This document shows, in pieces, positions 1-11,129 of a stretch of 64,000 nt of DNA (its first letter is position 1; each line of letters starts with the position of its first letter). The position numbers and the translations under genes are program-made. A model generated the notes under the pieces. The model was not told the DNA's origin. It ran no database searches and saw only the letters and a program-made list of their open reading frames with translations. This DNA comes from Leptidea sinapis. Taxonomy: Eukaryota; Arthropoda; Insecta; Lepidoptera; Pieridae. The DNA lies in NCBI RefSeq assembly GCF_905404315.1, contig NC_066267.1:3362501-3426500 (forward strand), given 5' to 3'.

Positions 1-210
1 AACGGCCATTTTGGAGACCCCAACTTCTGAATGGAATGGTTGCTTCAATGATTGGTTCCATCGTATGGAAAAATGTGTCAAATTTCGCTGAGAATACTTC
101 GAAAAGCAGTAAATACATTTTTAAATAGTAATGTTGTGTCACTCCCTTGATTACCGAACTGTGAACATTCACCGCACCTTTGTGCCCTTTTGTTTTGCTT
201 GTTAAAATAG

Positions 211-211
<1 letters not shown>

Positions 212-245
<34 letters not shown>
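212..245. repeat. (AT)n microsatellite
   Basis: Uninterrupted alternating TA/AT run of about 34 bases, ending in ATTATATG. It lies just outside the SINE copy that follows. The minus-strand reading frame through it (78-350) is low complexity with a run of IY residues and is not a gene. Confidence 0.95.
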
Positions 246-251
<6 letters not shown>

Positions 252-254
252 TAT

Positions 255-440
255 GACAGCGTTCCTCATTGTCTTAAAATGTATGTTATATAGATACTTA
301 CTTAAACATACATTAATATACATAAACATCCATGACTCGGAAACATACATTCATATTCATCGTAAAAATGATTGCATCTACCGAGATTCGAACCCGGGCC
401 TCTAGCTCAGTAGGCAGAGTCACTAATCACTATGGGCTAT
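255..440 (-). mobile_element. tRNA-derived SINE, copy 1
   Basis: Read on the minus strand, about 60 bases resemble a tRNA: a box-A-like TAGCCCATAGTG, then a box-B GGGTTCGAATC, as in RNA polymerase III internal promoters. Downstream is a body with the words GACTCGGAAACATACATTC and TAAACATACATTAATATAC in the plus-strand reading. The same body plus tRNA head recurs at 56075-56245, so this is a dispersed family and not a single tRNA gene. The cloverleaf stems are degraded. Assignment to a named SINE family is not made. Confidence 0.7.
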
Positions 441-889
441 AGGGGTCATCATTTATAATAAATATACGTTGAATAAAAAAAAATTGTCATTTATTAACCA
501 AATGTAAAATAAATATATATTTGTTTATATCATAATTTAAATGTAGGTATAAATGAGTCTGTAACCTTGAAATAGAACATCATTATTTAATTCTGTACTA
601 CTCCAATCCTGGAGATTATTTTAATGTTCGTTTCATGTTATAAATAACGTATAAAAAATAACCTAACCTTTGTCACAATAAAGTTGTTTGAAATAATATA
701 TTAATGTATAATCGAGTCAGCTTGAATACCGAAAGTGTGGGTGAGTGATCGATCTGAAACTGATTGAGTAGGTAGTAAGCAACTCATGTATTTGTCCTGA
801 GGTTGATGGATTTGACATATTTGGTTATTCAAATTATGTCTTTGTTGTGAGCGAACATGATGTAGGCAAGTGTAATTCAAGGATTACGA
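441..889. other. AT-rich spacer, nothing recognised
   Basis: No long open frame, no repeat shared with the rest of the window that I could see, and no recognisable RNA gene. Confidence 0.6.
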
Positions 890-1306
890 CTTATATTAAG
901 GATTGGTCTCCGCTGCGCTCCAACTAGATACCGCATTACCTAAGAACGAAAGCTTTTTTTACGTGAACTATTGATGTTTAGTGATGCTTGTGTGCGTGGC
1001 AACTTGACACAATGGCATCTTTCAAATTTTTTAACATACGCTTCGTGTTATTTTACATTGAAATTAATTAAATACAAAATACTTACTGATGTTAATGTGA
1101 TCCCAGTGTATTTCTTATTTCTTGTAGTATTATTATAACAAAAATTAACAACGCAACCCGGCATTTTAGTTTCAATTATTAGCAAAGTTTTACCGAACAT
1201 GTGGCACGTAATGTCACACATTGTGTGTACTATTTAGTTGCAGTACTTTGCGACTACGCCTGCGGTATCTAGTTGGAGCGCAGCGGAGACAAAACCTTAA
1301 TCTAAG
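890..1306. mobile_element. MITE-1, full-length copy with 46 bp terminal inverted repeats
   Basis: The left end (890-935, containing GGTCTCCGCTGCGCTCC) is the reverse complement of the right end (1261-1306, containing GGAGCGCAGCGGAGAC) over about 46 bases with only a few mismatches. The interior of about 325 bases has no coding frame, so this is a non-autonomous DNA-transposon-like element. Partial copies lie at 31285-31425 and 33185-33290. No clear target duplication is visible, so the superfamily is left open. Confidence 0.85.
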
Positions 1307-2176
1307 AAATATGAAGCAAATAAATATTTTGTGTATATATTTTACAGGAGAGAAATTTTTTAATAAATTTTGCAACGTATTTGCCAATTAGAACAAATTA
1401 TCAAATATTCTTGTAAGTTTGTCTCATATGAATATCTACTTATATGTATATTTATTTTCCTACTTTGATATTGATAAACTGAATTCAAATTGCTTAATCT
1501 TAAGTTTAAATTATTCAAGCAGTAACCCCATATAAGGTAACAGAGAATGCTTAATATTCATGAGCAAATAGAGTGAAAATTACATGACATTAATTTATAA
1601 ACATAAATGTTACTAAATTATCACGCACATATAAAATGAAGCACGGATTAAACTAATCTTTACTCCATTACAAAACACACAATAGTTCTAAAAAGGATTC
1701 AGATGGAAAAACAAATATGCTATTATGTTTTATATAGATGAGCGCGGCACTTAGAAATCGGATGCGGTTATTGGACAATTTTGTAGTATTTATTGTTTAA
1801 AAATTATTAAAAAATTTCAAATATAAAGTAATCACGACCATCATGTTCACGAAGCAACCTAATACAATTTATTTGATTGAAAAGTGTGGCCATTGAGATT
1901 CTTGTATTTTCCTCTCACGAGCTCAAGTTATTCCCAACATTTATGGTAGTTTCAGTGATTTAAAATAATATTTAAAGTGATGATACAAAAGCGTTTAATT
2001 TAAACCTATTTAAATAAAGTTTATTTGACTTTGACTTTTGACTTTGATAATAATGCTGCCTTAGTGTCTGGAAAATTAAATACTAGCTAAAATAATTTGT
2101 TAATACAATGACGTAAATTTTATTCAAACATAATTACGCAGTAAGCATGTCATAAGAAATTAAAATAAAAATTTTC
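1307..2176. other. AT-rich spacer with a short TTTGACTT-type repeat
   Basis: Mostly low-complexity AT-rich DNA. At about 2005-2047 the sequence reads AAATAAAGTTTATTTGAC followed by imperfect TTGACTT repeats. That resembles the tail of a LINE 3' end but is too short to assign. Confidence 0.5.
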
Positions 2177-2177
2177 T

Positions 2178-2690
2178 TAACAAAAAAACAACCGCCTTCA
2201 AAAACACTACCTTCCGCTGCAACCCGCTTTCGCCTCTCGCCTCCTCGCGACTCAAGCACATCTTACCTATAACTATGTATGTAGTAACAAATCTATCCTG
2301 GATAACACCGACTCCAAAAATTACACTTATTGTAACTAGAATAAGATTAAATAATTAGATTGTATAAGAATACGCAATTATTTTTATACATTTTAGTGCA
2401 CATTATATCTATTGTTTTGGAATAGTGTCTATGAATATCATTTATCAAAGTGAATATCATTCACTTTGCTATACGTATGTATAGCAAAATTTAAGACTTT
2501 TATGGTTTTCTCATGGATTCCACTACCAGATCTTTACACAATTACAATGGGATCACTCGGGAAGCACTAGCTTTCAAATAAAAAAGGAATTATCAAAATC
2601 GGTTCACCCAGTCGAAAGTTTTGAGAACAAACATAAAAAAATATCCGGCGAATTGAGAACCTCCTCCTTTTGAAGTCGGTTAAAAAAAGA
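2178..2690. mobile_element. TTGAAGTCGGTT-ended element, copy 1
   Basis: The left end reads ACAACCGCCTTCAAAA and the right end TTTTGAAGTCGGTTAAAA, so the ends are inverted relative to each other. Near the right end are the words ATCAAAATCGGTTCACCCAG and GAATTGAGAACCTCCTCC. Both recur at the right end of the copy at 14636-14946. This is a short non-coding dispersed element with palindromic ends, of a type common in moths and butterflies. I do not assign a superfamily. Confidence 0.7.
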
Positions 2691-2884
2691 GTCACATTGA
2701 GATTTTTTTTACAATGAATAAAATATGCTGTTATTTTAAAAATCCTGTTTATTACATATTATCTAGTTTTGCTAAAAACGTCATAGAACAAAATTTTTCT
2801 TTGAAGTTTGAAAAAATCCCAATTTTGTTTAATGTCCTTTAAAGTTCTCTTAAATATTGAAGGTCCTTCAAATAATCGACTGGT

Positions 2885-3175
2885 AACTTTTTTATTGGAG
2901 CATGACGTTCAGTTGATGTTATTGATACACCCTGCCCATAACAATGCAGTGCTGCTGATAATTCTTGAAAAACCCAAAAATTCTGAGCACCACTACAATT
3001 GCGCTCGTCACCTTGAGAAATAATATGTATATATATAATTTGCCCAGTAATTGCACTAGCTACGGCGACTGAAACACAATAATTCTTACACATTATTGTT
3101 TTACGGCATAAATAGGCGCACCATTGTGGTACCCATAATCTAGCCGGCATCCTGTGCATGAGCATTCGCCCAAGA
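2885..3175 (-). mobile_element. SINE-S retroposon copy
   Basis: A near-complete minus-strand copy of the ~310 bp repeat. On the plus strand it shows GACGTTCAG, CACCCTGCCCAT, CTAGCTACGGCG, then TAATCTAGCCGGCATCCTG. It is diverged: the GTGCCGCTCA hairpin arm is mutated, and AATTGCACTAGC replaces the usual AATTTCACTAGC. The minus frame through it (2839-3228) is a by-product of the repeat and not a gene. Confidence 0.85.
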
Positions 3176-3339
3176 GCACGTATCCTTTCAGTATTTACGG
3201 TGCTATTCTGTACGCAAAACATAACCACACTGTTTACTGATATACAGCACGTAATCGGAGATGTCTAGTTCGAACACATTCGAAATATTGCTGTTGCTGT
3301 TAATTAATTAATGTTGCTGTTGCTTGAATGTGACTGTAC

Positions 3340-3440
3340 AATATTGTATATTTTATTAAAAAGAGCGCAAAAAAAGAATGCTTGGAGAGTTTCTTGCTCG
3401 GCTTCTTCTCTCTCAGCGCCATTTGCTTCCGAAACCGTAG
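3340..3440 (+). mobile_element. LINE 3'-end-like fragment
   Basis: Contains GAGTTTCTTGCTCGGCTTC and CGCCATTTGCTTCCG. These resemble the GAGTTTCTTGCGC...TTCTTCTC block seen in the LINE-B 3' end at 55700-55838, but the match is partial, so this is probably a different LINE family. Confidence 0.4.
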
Positions 3441-3779
3441 TAATACCTATAATAGAAAAGACATCGCAAAGAATTCTAAAGGAATAAATTTTGAGAAAAT
3501 ATATGGCTTTTATGCCTTTCATAATCTCTCTGTAAGTCATTTTAAAACAACTTATTAAAATATCTGAATGCCGGTAAATAAGAACTTTTCAAAGTCACAA
3601 CAACAATTAAAAACTCTTGAAAGTTCCACTTCCGAGCTCTGTAATGTAAAATTTGTGTTTGGATTGTTCCATCGAAATATTAATTTAATATTGTGAAATA
3701 TATATTTATAAGAATGTTGCTTTAATTACTTTCATTATAATAAATAATACATATAAACTTACAATATACTATGAGTACA

Positions 3780-4165
3780 GACAAAATAACGACATTGGAA
3801 GTGGTTGCTAACTATGGGCCTTATGAGAAAGCTTATGGTCGCTCAGAGGGTAATGGAGAATGGGCTATGCTTGGAGTTTCCCTGCGATATCGAATCAAAA
3901 ATAAGGAGATCCGTAGGAAAATCAAAGTTAGCGACATAGCCCAAATGATTGCAAAACTGAATTGGCACTAGGCAGGGCACATAGTTCAACGGACAGATGG
4001 CCACTGGGGCAGAAAATTCGTCGAATGGCGACCACGTACGACGGAAGACGCAATGTTATTAGGCCCTCCACAAGATGGACTGACGATCTGGTTAAGATCC
4101 CCGGAATACGTTGGATGAGGTAATCATTGGGGGAAGCCGTTGTCCAGCAGTGGACGTCTTCTTAA
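3780..4165 (+). pseudogene. RTE-type LINE, 3'-terminal coding remnant
   Basis: The translated segments include KAYGRSEGNGEWAMLGVSLRYRI and, after an in-frame stop at about 3969, AGHIVQRTDGHWGRKFVEWRP. They match the C-terminal tail of RTE-clade ORF2 proteins downstream of the reverse transcriptase domain (family pattern RDRIRNEEIRRRTKV...WAGHIARR). The end shows the typical TTGTCCAGCAGTGGACGTCTT. A stop and a frame shift make it non-functional. Related copies lie at 42040-42500 and 61805-62200. The usual (GAT)n tail is absent here and is replaced by a CTAAAGGG repeat. Confidence 0.8.
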
Positions 4166-4171
4166 CTAGCT

Positions 4172-4199
4172 CAAGCTAAAGGGCTAAAGGGCTAAAGGG
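4172..4199. repeat. CTAAAGGG x3 short tandem repeat
   Basis: Three 8-base units GGGCTAAA follow directly after the RTE 3' end. They may have replaced its normal simple-repeat tail. Confidence 0.8.
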
Positions 4200-4757
4200 C
4201 TTCAAAAGTATTTGTCGCGGTGCAGAATCTGTTTTTTACTTTCTTACATTGGGCAAGAACTATTACATTGAATGTTACCAATACAAAAAGGTTACCAATT
4301 TGAAAGGAGTTTACTTTGACGATGGAAGTTTTCAAAGGATAATGTTTCCTCCTTAAATAAAGTGGAGGTCTCAAATTAGGAACATAAACTTGTAATGAGC
4401 AGTTACGTCGACATACACCCTGTATTTTTGTGACCTGTACTGAGTAACTGTAGTAATTATCTCGTACTTTATAAACATACTTAAAAAAATAAAGAGCAAT
4501 TATCATTCAATTCCTACCCACGTCAGAAGTAGGTATCCTGACTAATATTAAAAATGCAAATGTAAGTTTGTTTGCTATACTTTCACGTCACGCCTCACTG
4601 TTTGGGATTTATTTAAAAAATCCTAGTGGGATAAAGTGTATGTGATCGTCTGACATATGCTCAGGTGCCCGACATGATTGGGCAATTTAAATGAACATTA
4701 CTTCATTATGAAATAAATGCCACCTAGAGTTCTAAATAGATGAAACATAGAGTTGAC
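4200..4757. other. Spacer, nothing recognised
   Basis: A 104-codon minus-strand frame (4192-4506) lies here, but it resembles no family I know and has the biased composition expected of AT-rich DNA. I treat it as non-coding. Confidence 0.5.
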
Positions 4758-6540
4758 TTTTTTTTATGGAATAGGAGGACAAACGAGCGTACGGGTCACC
4801 TGGTGTTAAGTGATCACCGCCGCCCACATTCTCTTGCAACACCAGAGGAATCACAAGAGCGTTGCCGGCCTTTAAGGAAGGTGTACGCGCTTTTTTTGAA
4901 GGTACCCATGTCGTATCGTCCCGGAAACACCGCACAAGGAAGCTCATTTCACAGCTTTGTAGTACGAGGGAGAAAGCTTCTTGAAAACCGCACTGTGGAG
5001 GACTGCCACACATCCAGATGGTGGGGATGATATCCTAACTTGTGGCGTGTCGTGCAAAGCTGAAATTCGGCGGGAGGAATCAGGTTAAACAGCTCTTCGG
5101 AATACTCCCCGTGATAAATGCGGTAGAAGACACACAATGAAGCGACGTCTCTACGCAACGCCAAGTGATCCAGCCGTTCACAGAGCACTGAGTCCCTGAC
5201 AATTTGAGCTGCTCTACGTTGCACGCGGTCAAATGGATCAAGCAGATACTGGGGTGCACCAGACCAGAGATGACAGCAATACTCCATGTGTGGCTGGACC
5301 TGCGCTTTGTAGAGCGCTAGAATGTGGGCCGGCTTGAAGTATTGCCGTGCTCTATTGATGACGCCCAGTTTTCGAAGCCAATTTGGCCCTCCAGATGGCC
5401 ACGGAATTGGCAATCGCTCGAGATTTCGAGACCCAGTATTCTGATACTAGGCGCGGCTTTAAGAGAAGTGTTCTCGAAGAGCGGTGATACGACTATTGGG
5501 GTTTTTTTAGTGGTAAACGGGCAAACTTGAGTCTTCTGGGGGTTAAATTGGACAAGGTTCAATTTACCCCATTCCGCGACCTTCTCGAGAGAGGAGTCGA
5601 TAGAAGACACAAGTTTCTCCCGGCACTGGTCGACGGTTTCCCAAGAGAGACCTGCATGGCCCGTGTATACGGCATCACCAGTGCTGTCGTTCGCATAGCA
5701 ATGTATGTTGGAGGTGTTCAACATATCATTGATATGCAGAAGAAACAGCGTAGGAGAGAGTATTCACGGGCTTCGGGTTCGAGCAATATCCGTCGACAAC
5801 GACCTGTATGCTACGCCCAGTCAGGAAGCTGGAGGTCCACTTGCACAAGCTCTCGGGAAGCCCAAATGATGGAAGTTTTGAGAGAAGCGCTTTGTGCCAT
5901 ACACGATCAAAGTCCTTCGCTATATCCAGGCTAACTGCCAGGCCTTCCCCCTTGCTTCCAATAGCCGCCGCCCATCTATGTGTTAGGTATACTAGAAGAT
6001 CACCTGCCGACCGTCCATGGCGAAAGCCGTACTGTCGGTCGTTGATCAACTGGTGACCCTCTAGGTATACTAAAAGCTGGCGGCTAATTATGCTCTCCAT
6101 GATTTTAGAGAGTAGGGAGGTGATAGCAATAGGCCTGTAGTTCGCCGGATCCGAACTGTCTCCTTTTTTTGGATCGGATGGACAAGGGCTGACTTCCATG
6201 AGTCAGGGACTACGCCTTTGGAATAAGAGTGCCGGTATAAACGCGTTAGCACCGGCGTCAACTCAGGGGCACACGTTCTAAGCACGATTGGAGAAATGCC
6301 ATCCGGCCCGCTCGACTTTCTGACATCCAACGAAAACAGAGCTCGCCTAACAGTTTTCTGTCTGAACTGTACTTCAGGTATAGAGCTCTGACACCGCGGG
6401 ATAGTCGGTGTTTTTCCGTTGTCGTCAAGTGTCGAGTTGGAGGCGAAAAGAGCGCACAGGAGCTCGGCTTTCTATTTTGCCGTATGGGCCAGGGTGTCAT
6501 TCCTCATGTGCAACGGCGGCATGGACGGCAGGTTGAAGTT
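4758..6540 (-). pseudogene. LINE-A reverse transcriptase (5'-truncated, broken)
   Basis: Minus-strand copy of the RT and C-terminal part of LINE-A ORF2. The poly-A tail is seen as a T-run at 4758-4767. RT landmarks in order are SSGPDGISPIVLRTCAPEL (~6310-6250), SDPANYRPIAITSLLSKIM (~6160-6100), QYGFRHGRSAGDL (~6030), SLDIAKDFDRVWHKALLSKL (~5930-5870), then the catalytic region, which reads CYANDSTGD near 5690-5705. The expected YADD is therefore YAND. Just before it, about 26 bases are missing compared with the copy at 49.4 kb, which removes the conserved GVPQG turn. At least three frame shifts split the frame (6330-6088, 6199-5726, 5724-5317, 5413-4949). Dead element. Clade CR1/jockey group; a Zenon-like affiliation is possible but unproven. 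Confidence 0.9.
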
Positions 6541-7750
6541 AATGACTAAGTTAATGACTCTTATAGTATGAGCTAATATCACAGTAATTTTAATAATTGA
6601 TAATCCAGAACTTTGACATTATATTCAACAAACAGATCACGTTTAATAATAGACTGAACAAAGTATTGATATAAAATGTATAATAGAAAATTATCTGAGG
6701 ATTATTAAATATTTGAATCAATCTTTCTAGAGTATGATACATTGGTTTGAGTGTGGCTTAAATGTAATTGAATAAATATATGTGCAGAAAATTCTACCGA
6801 ATATTATACAAAGAGGATAGTAGTTCAATTAATCTTTTATTTATTTCTTCATAAATTGCGTTACATGTGACCTAATCATAAAAAATATAGTGCAGAATTT
6901 TCATATGCACCTCGTAAGGCATAGCCATGAACACCAGAGGGGCAGATATTAAAAATAAAATTCCTGTAAGTATTAATTTAAAGAATAGTAACTTCTTTGA
7001 AAAAAAAAAACACTTTATAAAGAAAATATGAATTTCTCAATATTTATAAACTATATTATAACTTTTAATTGACATTGGGTAAGGACCTGATTTATATTAC
7101 AAGATTTAATGGTTGTAGTAGTATATTTAGGTTTTTAAAGGTAACAATGGGGACTTTTAAGGATTAAGTTAATAAACCCCGTTCTGTAGAACATTCGGTT
7201 AAGAAGATAAAATTCTTACTATTATGGAAACGTCTCGCTTAGTTTAGCATTTCGTTTCCATTTTTGATAAGAAATATTTACTTCAGATGTCCTAAGGTTG
7301 GCAATAGAAATAAGTAATTGTTTTATGTTCCACCGACAAGTACTAAATATATTCAACACACTTTTATATATCGGGCTTGTAAAAAGTAGTAGTTGCTCTC
7401 TTTTTTGACTGCTCACATGGTATGTATATTAGTGTAAGCTTCATTGGTGTGTGTACAATTTTATATTATGTATTTTTAAAAATGTTTTAAATACTGTTTG
7501 TTTCCCAAAAAAAATCCATTTACAATTTTTTAACTTCGTAAAAAGTTTAGAAATTGTAATCTCAACATTTTTGAAATAGAAATTGTAACAAAAATCGTAA
7601 TCTCCTCAAGTTTAGGAAAATTTACAGAAAAATTGAGTTACTTTGCGGAAATCCATTATTATCCAAATGTTTTAAGTTTTCTTTAGTGTTAATTCCGCCA
7701 ATATTTGTCTTCAAGCAATTCGACACACGTTTCGCCTCCACACGAGGCAT
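6541..7750. other. AT-rich spacer, nothing recognised
   Basis: About 1.2 kb of AT-rich sequence with only short frames. No element ends and no RNA gene were seen. Confidence 0.55.
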
Positions 7751-7935
7751 CCTCAGGAGATTTTGACTAGCCAAACTCTGGCACGAGACTCAAGAGATGC
7801 CTGCCACTGAATTCTACCTTCGCACGACACGCCACCAATAAGGTTTTCAAGGAGCTTTTTTCCACGTACTACAAAGCTGTGGAATGACTTTCTCATGCTG
7901 TGTTTCCGGGACGATACGACATGGGTTTTTATAGG
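7715..7935 (+). mobile_element. LINE-A 3' fragment (C-terminal coding)
   Basis: Carries CTTCGCACGACACGCCACC, AAGGTTTTCAAGGAGC, CTACAAAGCTGTGGAATGAC and TTTCCGGGACGATACGACAT, the same order as in the intact LINE-A copy at 50180-50345. A segment of about 50 bp is missing in the middle. Upstream, TTTCGCCTCCACACGAGGC looks like the tail of another LINE. Confidence 0.75.
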
Positions 7936-7979
7936 TATCGTAACTCGCACCTCAAGTATTATCAAGAGCTTTAAGTTTT

Positions 7980-8022
7980 CTCTTTTTTCTTATGGAAAAG
8001 GATGACAAACGGGTGTACGCAA
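7980..8022 (-). mobile_element. LINE-A extreme 3' end, opposite orientation
   Basis: TTTTTTCTTATGGAAAAGG then ATGACAAACGGGTGTACGC is the reverse-strand LINE-A terminus (compare TTTTATGGAATAGGAGG at 4760). It faces the plus-strand fragment just upstream, so two independent insertions, or an inversion, are present. Confidence 0.65.
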
Positions 8023-8339
8023 TTTTTTGCAGGTTTGCACGCCATTTAAATGAAACTAATGAAATATGGGAGAAACTCAGCAGAATAAATCTACTTCGAG
8101 TATATTTTCAAAAGAGACTTGTGAAGAGCCCAAAAACGGGTAGAACGCTTGCGTCATGTTGTAATGCAGCTACCACGCATAACCGGCATCCCGCGTAAAA
8201 AAGCCTATTGATGAATAGTACAATTTGAATTTTTTTTTAAAGTATTGTATTTAAATATCTATAAAAATAATATTTTTCTGACCAACTTTTGAATGTCTTT
8301 GAACATATAAGTACTTTATGTACCTTTATGGCTCATGAA

Positions 8340-8478
8340 ACAAATCCAAACAGCCTCACGGTATTCGCAAATTTGTAATTATATTCGAGAGCCTCGGTGG
8401 GGTCTCCAGGTTTGTCTCACTCATGAATTAATTCGTTCTCAAGATATATTCGATAAATATCTTTACTTTTAGATGGTA
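8340..8478 (+). repeat. Unknown dispersed repeat, copy 1
   Basis: Shares GTATTCGCAAATTTGTAA..GAGAGCCTC..GGTTTGTC..CACTCATGAATTA with 22265-22428 in the same orientation. There is no coding frame and no visible terminal repeats. Both copies sit a few hundred bases downstream of LINE-A 3' fragments. Confidence 0.65.
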
Positions 8479-8499
8479 GTTAGAAATGGAAGTTTTATA

Positions 8500-8760
8500 A
8501 GTTAGAGAGGGCAAACGGTAACTTACTCACCTGATACGATATGAAATCAGCAGCCCCTGGACATCCGCAAAACGATAGGTGAAGAGATGCACTTTCATTT
8601 ACCAGTGGGAGGCTCCATTGCACAGTAGGCCGGCTATATTATGGGTACCACAGCAGCGCCTATTTCTGCCTTGAAGTGTGTAAATATTACTTTTTTCTGT
8701 CTGGGGGGCGCCGTAGCTAGTGAAATTACTGGGAAAATGAATTAAGATCTTATGATCCCA
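8500..8760 (+). mobile_element. SINE-S copy, 3'-truncated, behind another repeat fragment
   Basis: From 8599 the sequence TTACCAGTGGGAGGCTCC starts SINE-S, which continues through GCCGGCTATATTATGGGTAC and CGCCGTAGCTAGTGAAATTA and stops near 8745. The preceding 8500-8598 (TCACCTGATACGATATG, CCTGGACATCCGCAAAAC) looks like the terminal part of a LINE-A-related family. Confidence 0.8.
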
Positions 8761-10030
8761 TCAGATGATCCAACGGCAGATTGTGCTCTTACCCATCAAA
8801 TAAACATTGATAGATCATTATAAATGATTGCTACATTATCACTTTTAGAAAAGAGATTAGCATTTGTAAAATGTTTTTTTAATAGATAATATTTTTGAGT
8901 TTTTTTATATTAAAACGTTAAAAATTACTGAATTGTATGACAGAAAAACCGACATTAAATTACTAGAATTGGCCAGAATATAGCATCGATTATAACAATC
9001 ATTGCTGTATTAAATGTTTCTATTAATATAAACGAGATAGATATTGAGACATAAAATATTTTCTAATATACAAATGTATTAATTAATTGATTACTCCTAC
9101 ACCAATAATAAACAGAAGTAATATTAAAAAAGTGGCCCTAAATCGTGTTTACTATGTGTTGCCACATCGTAACTCAATGTCGGTATAAATGAAACTCATT
9201 CCGGTGTTGCTAGAAAAATAACCGTAGTAAATTTAAGGTCTAAAGTGTGCTTGTAAGACGTGTTCGTGTTTATTAAAAGTCAAATTCTGTAAAAAATATT
9301 TTGTCATTTTATATCGTACCCATTGAATAACATAATATTATGTTGAGTTTGATTGAAGATGCATTATATTACCAGAAGTTATTAGCTAATACGAATATTT
9401 ATAGATATTTAAAAAAAAATATTTTTATTAGGCTTTCATTCTTCGTTTACCGTCTTTATTTCTAATAACAATATCATAATATATTTTTATCATTATGATT
9501 GCGACGTGGCGACTCAATTCAATGACTTCCCTTTATTTAAAGTTCAGAATCCAATAAAATTTTAAATTGAAATTATTATTATATCCTCAAACACTTTATA
9601 TTATAACAGTAAAAAAGTTACTCTTTTTCATTTCCAAAATTTTCACACACTTTTTAAGTTGTAAGTAACCAAATAAGATACCTAGTATTATGAGATCTGT
9701 ATGTATGTTCCCACGCCTACTCCCCTGGAAGACAGCTGTGTATTTCAATACATGAACAATATACAACATTCCAAATTTAGGACTGATATACACAATATGC
9801 ACGGTAATATCTACCCCAAATTCAATGCAGGTATTTGAGGAACGATCTGGAATTAATCAACGCATAGTTGAGTGTATACTTATACGGTATTTATCTGAAA
9901 GTAATATTTATCGATTAACTCCAGTACATCAGCAGACGTATTAAAATATGTTGGAGAGACAAATGTTTTATGAGTCAATAATAATTTTTTTTCATCAAAG
10001 TTGTCCACTCTTCTACACACTTTGAATTAC
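8761..10030. other. AT-rich spacer, nothing recognised
   Basis: Long AT-rich stretch. The minus frame at 9596-9802 and the others are short and without family resemblance. Confidence 0.55.
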
Positions 10031-10035
10031 ATATG

Positions 10036-10312
10036 GGGTGTATTTTGCCGCATTTATCAGGGAGTGTTCAGAAGAATTGTTTTACCTGATTCCTGAATTA
10101 GAATATCATCCCCACCGTCTGGGTGTGTGGCGTTTCTTCGTGCTACAAAGCTGTGGAATGACCTTTCTTGTGCGGTGTTTCCGGGATGATACGACATGGG
10201 TAGCTTCGAAAAAAGCACTTACTCCGTCTTTAAAGGCCGCCAGCACTCCTGTGATTCCTCTGGCGTTGCTAGAGAATGTGGACGGCGGTGATCACTTAAC
10301 ACCAAGTGACCC
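10036..10312 (+). mobile_element. LINE-A 3' fragment
   Basis: Starts in the C-terminal coding part (frame reading AAFIREC SEELFYLIPEL) and runs through GTGCGGTGTTTCCGGGATG to GGCGGTGATCACTTAACACC. A deletion of about 40 bp removes part of the coding tail, and the terminal poly-A is missing. Confidence 0.85.
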
Positions 10313-10784
10313 CATTCCATTACATTACATTTACCATTTTCAAAAGCTTTAGCCCTGGTCTATGTAATCATCTTCGGATTAAAATGTGATTGTGATTTTG
10401 CAAATCAAGAATTTTTCAAGTGACTTACAACTAATGACTTATTTGTCATCGTCTTAATCCCGACATCCCGAATCCCGTCGGAAAAAAGAAGTTGTAAAAA
10501 TAGCTTATTAATCATGATTAGGATATTGCGTGTAAGACATCACAATTATTATGTTTTTATGTAGAACTTCCTATGATATGGTTTCTTCTATTAGATTCAA
10601 TACAACATTCATGAGTTAAACATGAAACTCATGAATGTTGAAAACGAAAATAACAACAACAAAAAGAAAGCAATAAACCCTATTATATTATGTCTAGATA
10701 CACTGTGACAGCTGTGAACTAACGAAAGAAATAGCGGAAGCTTTTAGCCTCTATTTTCAGCAACGCACGCATGATAAAACAAAG

Positions 10785-10855
10785 TCACTGAAGTATCGCG
10801 AGCGTAAGACGTAGCTATCATGTATACTAAAGTAATAAGCATGGCCTGTCGCTCA
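10785..10855 (+). repeat. Unknown dispersed repeat (GCGTAAGACGTAGCT), copy 1
   Basis: ATCGCGAGCGTAAGACGTAGC and TAAGCATGGCCTGT are matched at 30965-31018 (ATCGCGAGTGTAAGACGTAGC, ATTCCTGGCCTGT). This copy is cut at its right side by a SINE-S insertion. Confidence 0.6.
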
Positions 10856-11072
10856 GGATTCTTGAAAAACTCAAAAATTCTGAGCAGCTATAATTGCGCT
10901 CGGCACCTTGAGACTTCAGATGTAAAGTCTCATTTGCCCTGTAATTTCACTAGCTACTTCAGACCGAAACACAGTAATGTTTTCACATTACTGCTTCACG
11001 GCAAGAATAGGCGCCGTTATGGTACCCCTAATCTAGCCGGCATCCTGTGCATAGGAGCTTCCCACTGTTGTT
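10846..11072 (-). mobile_element. SINE-S copy
   Basis: Minus-strand copy lacking the last ~80 bases. It begins at CGCTCAGGATTCTTGAAAAA and ends with ATCTAGCCGGCATCCTGTGC and a CTTCCCACTG 5' boundary. The internal TTCACATTACTGCTTCACGG is intact. Confidence 0.85.
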
Positions 11073-11129
11073 ATATATTGTCTAAGGAATATACACAGAA
11101 TGCTAAGAATGTAATATATTCACAATAAT

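Noticed and set aside
78..350. 90-codon minus-strand frame
   Set aside because: It runs through an (AT)n microsatellite and a SINE body.
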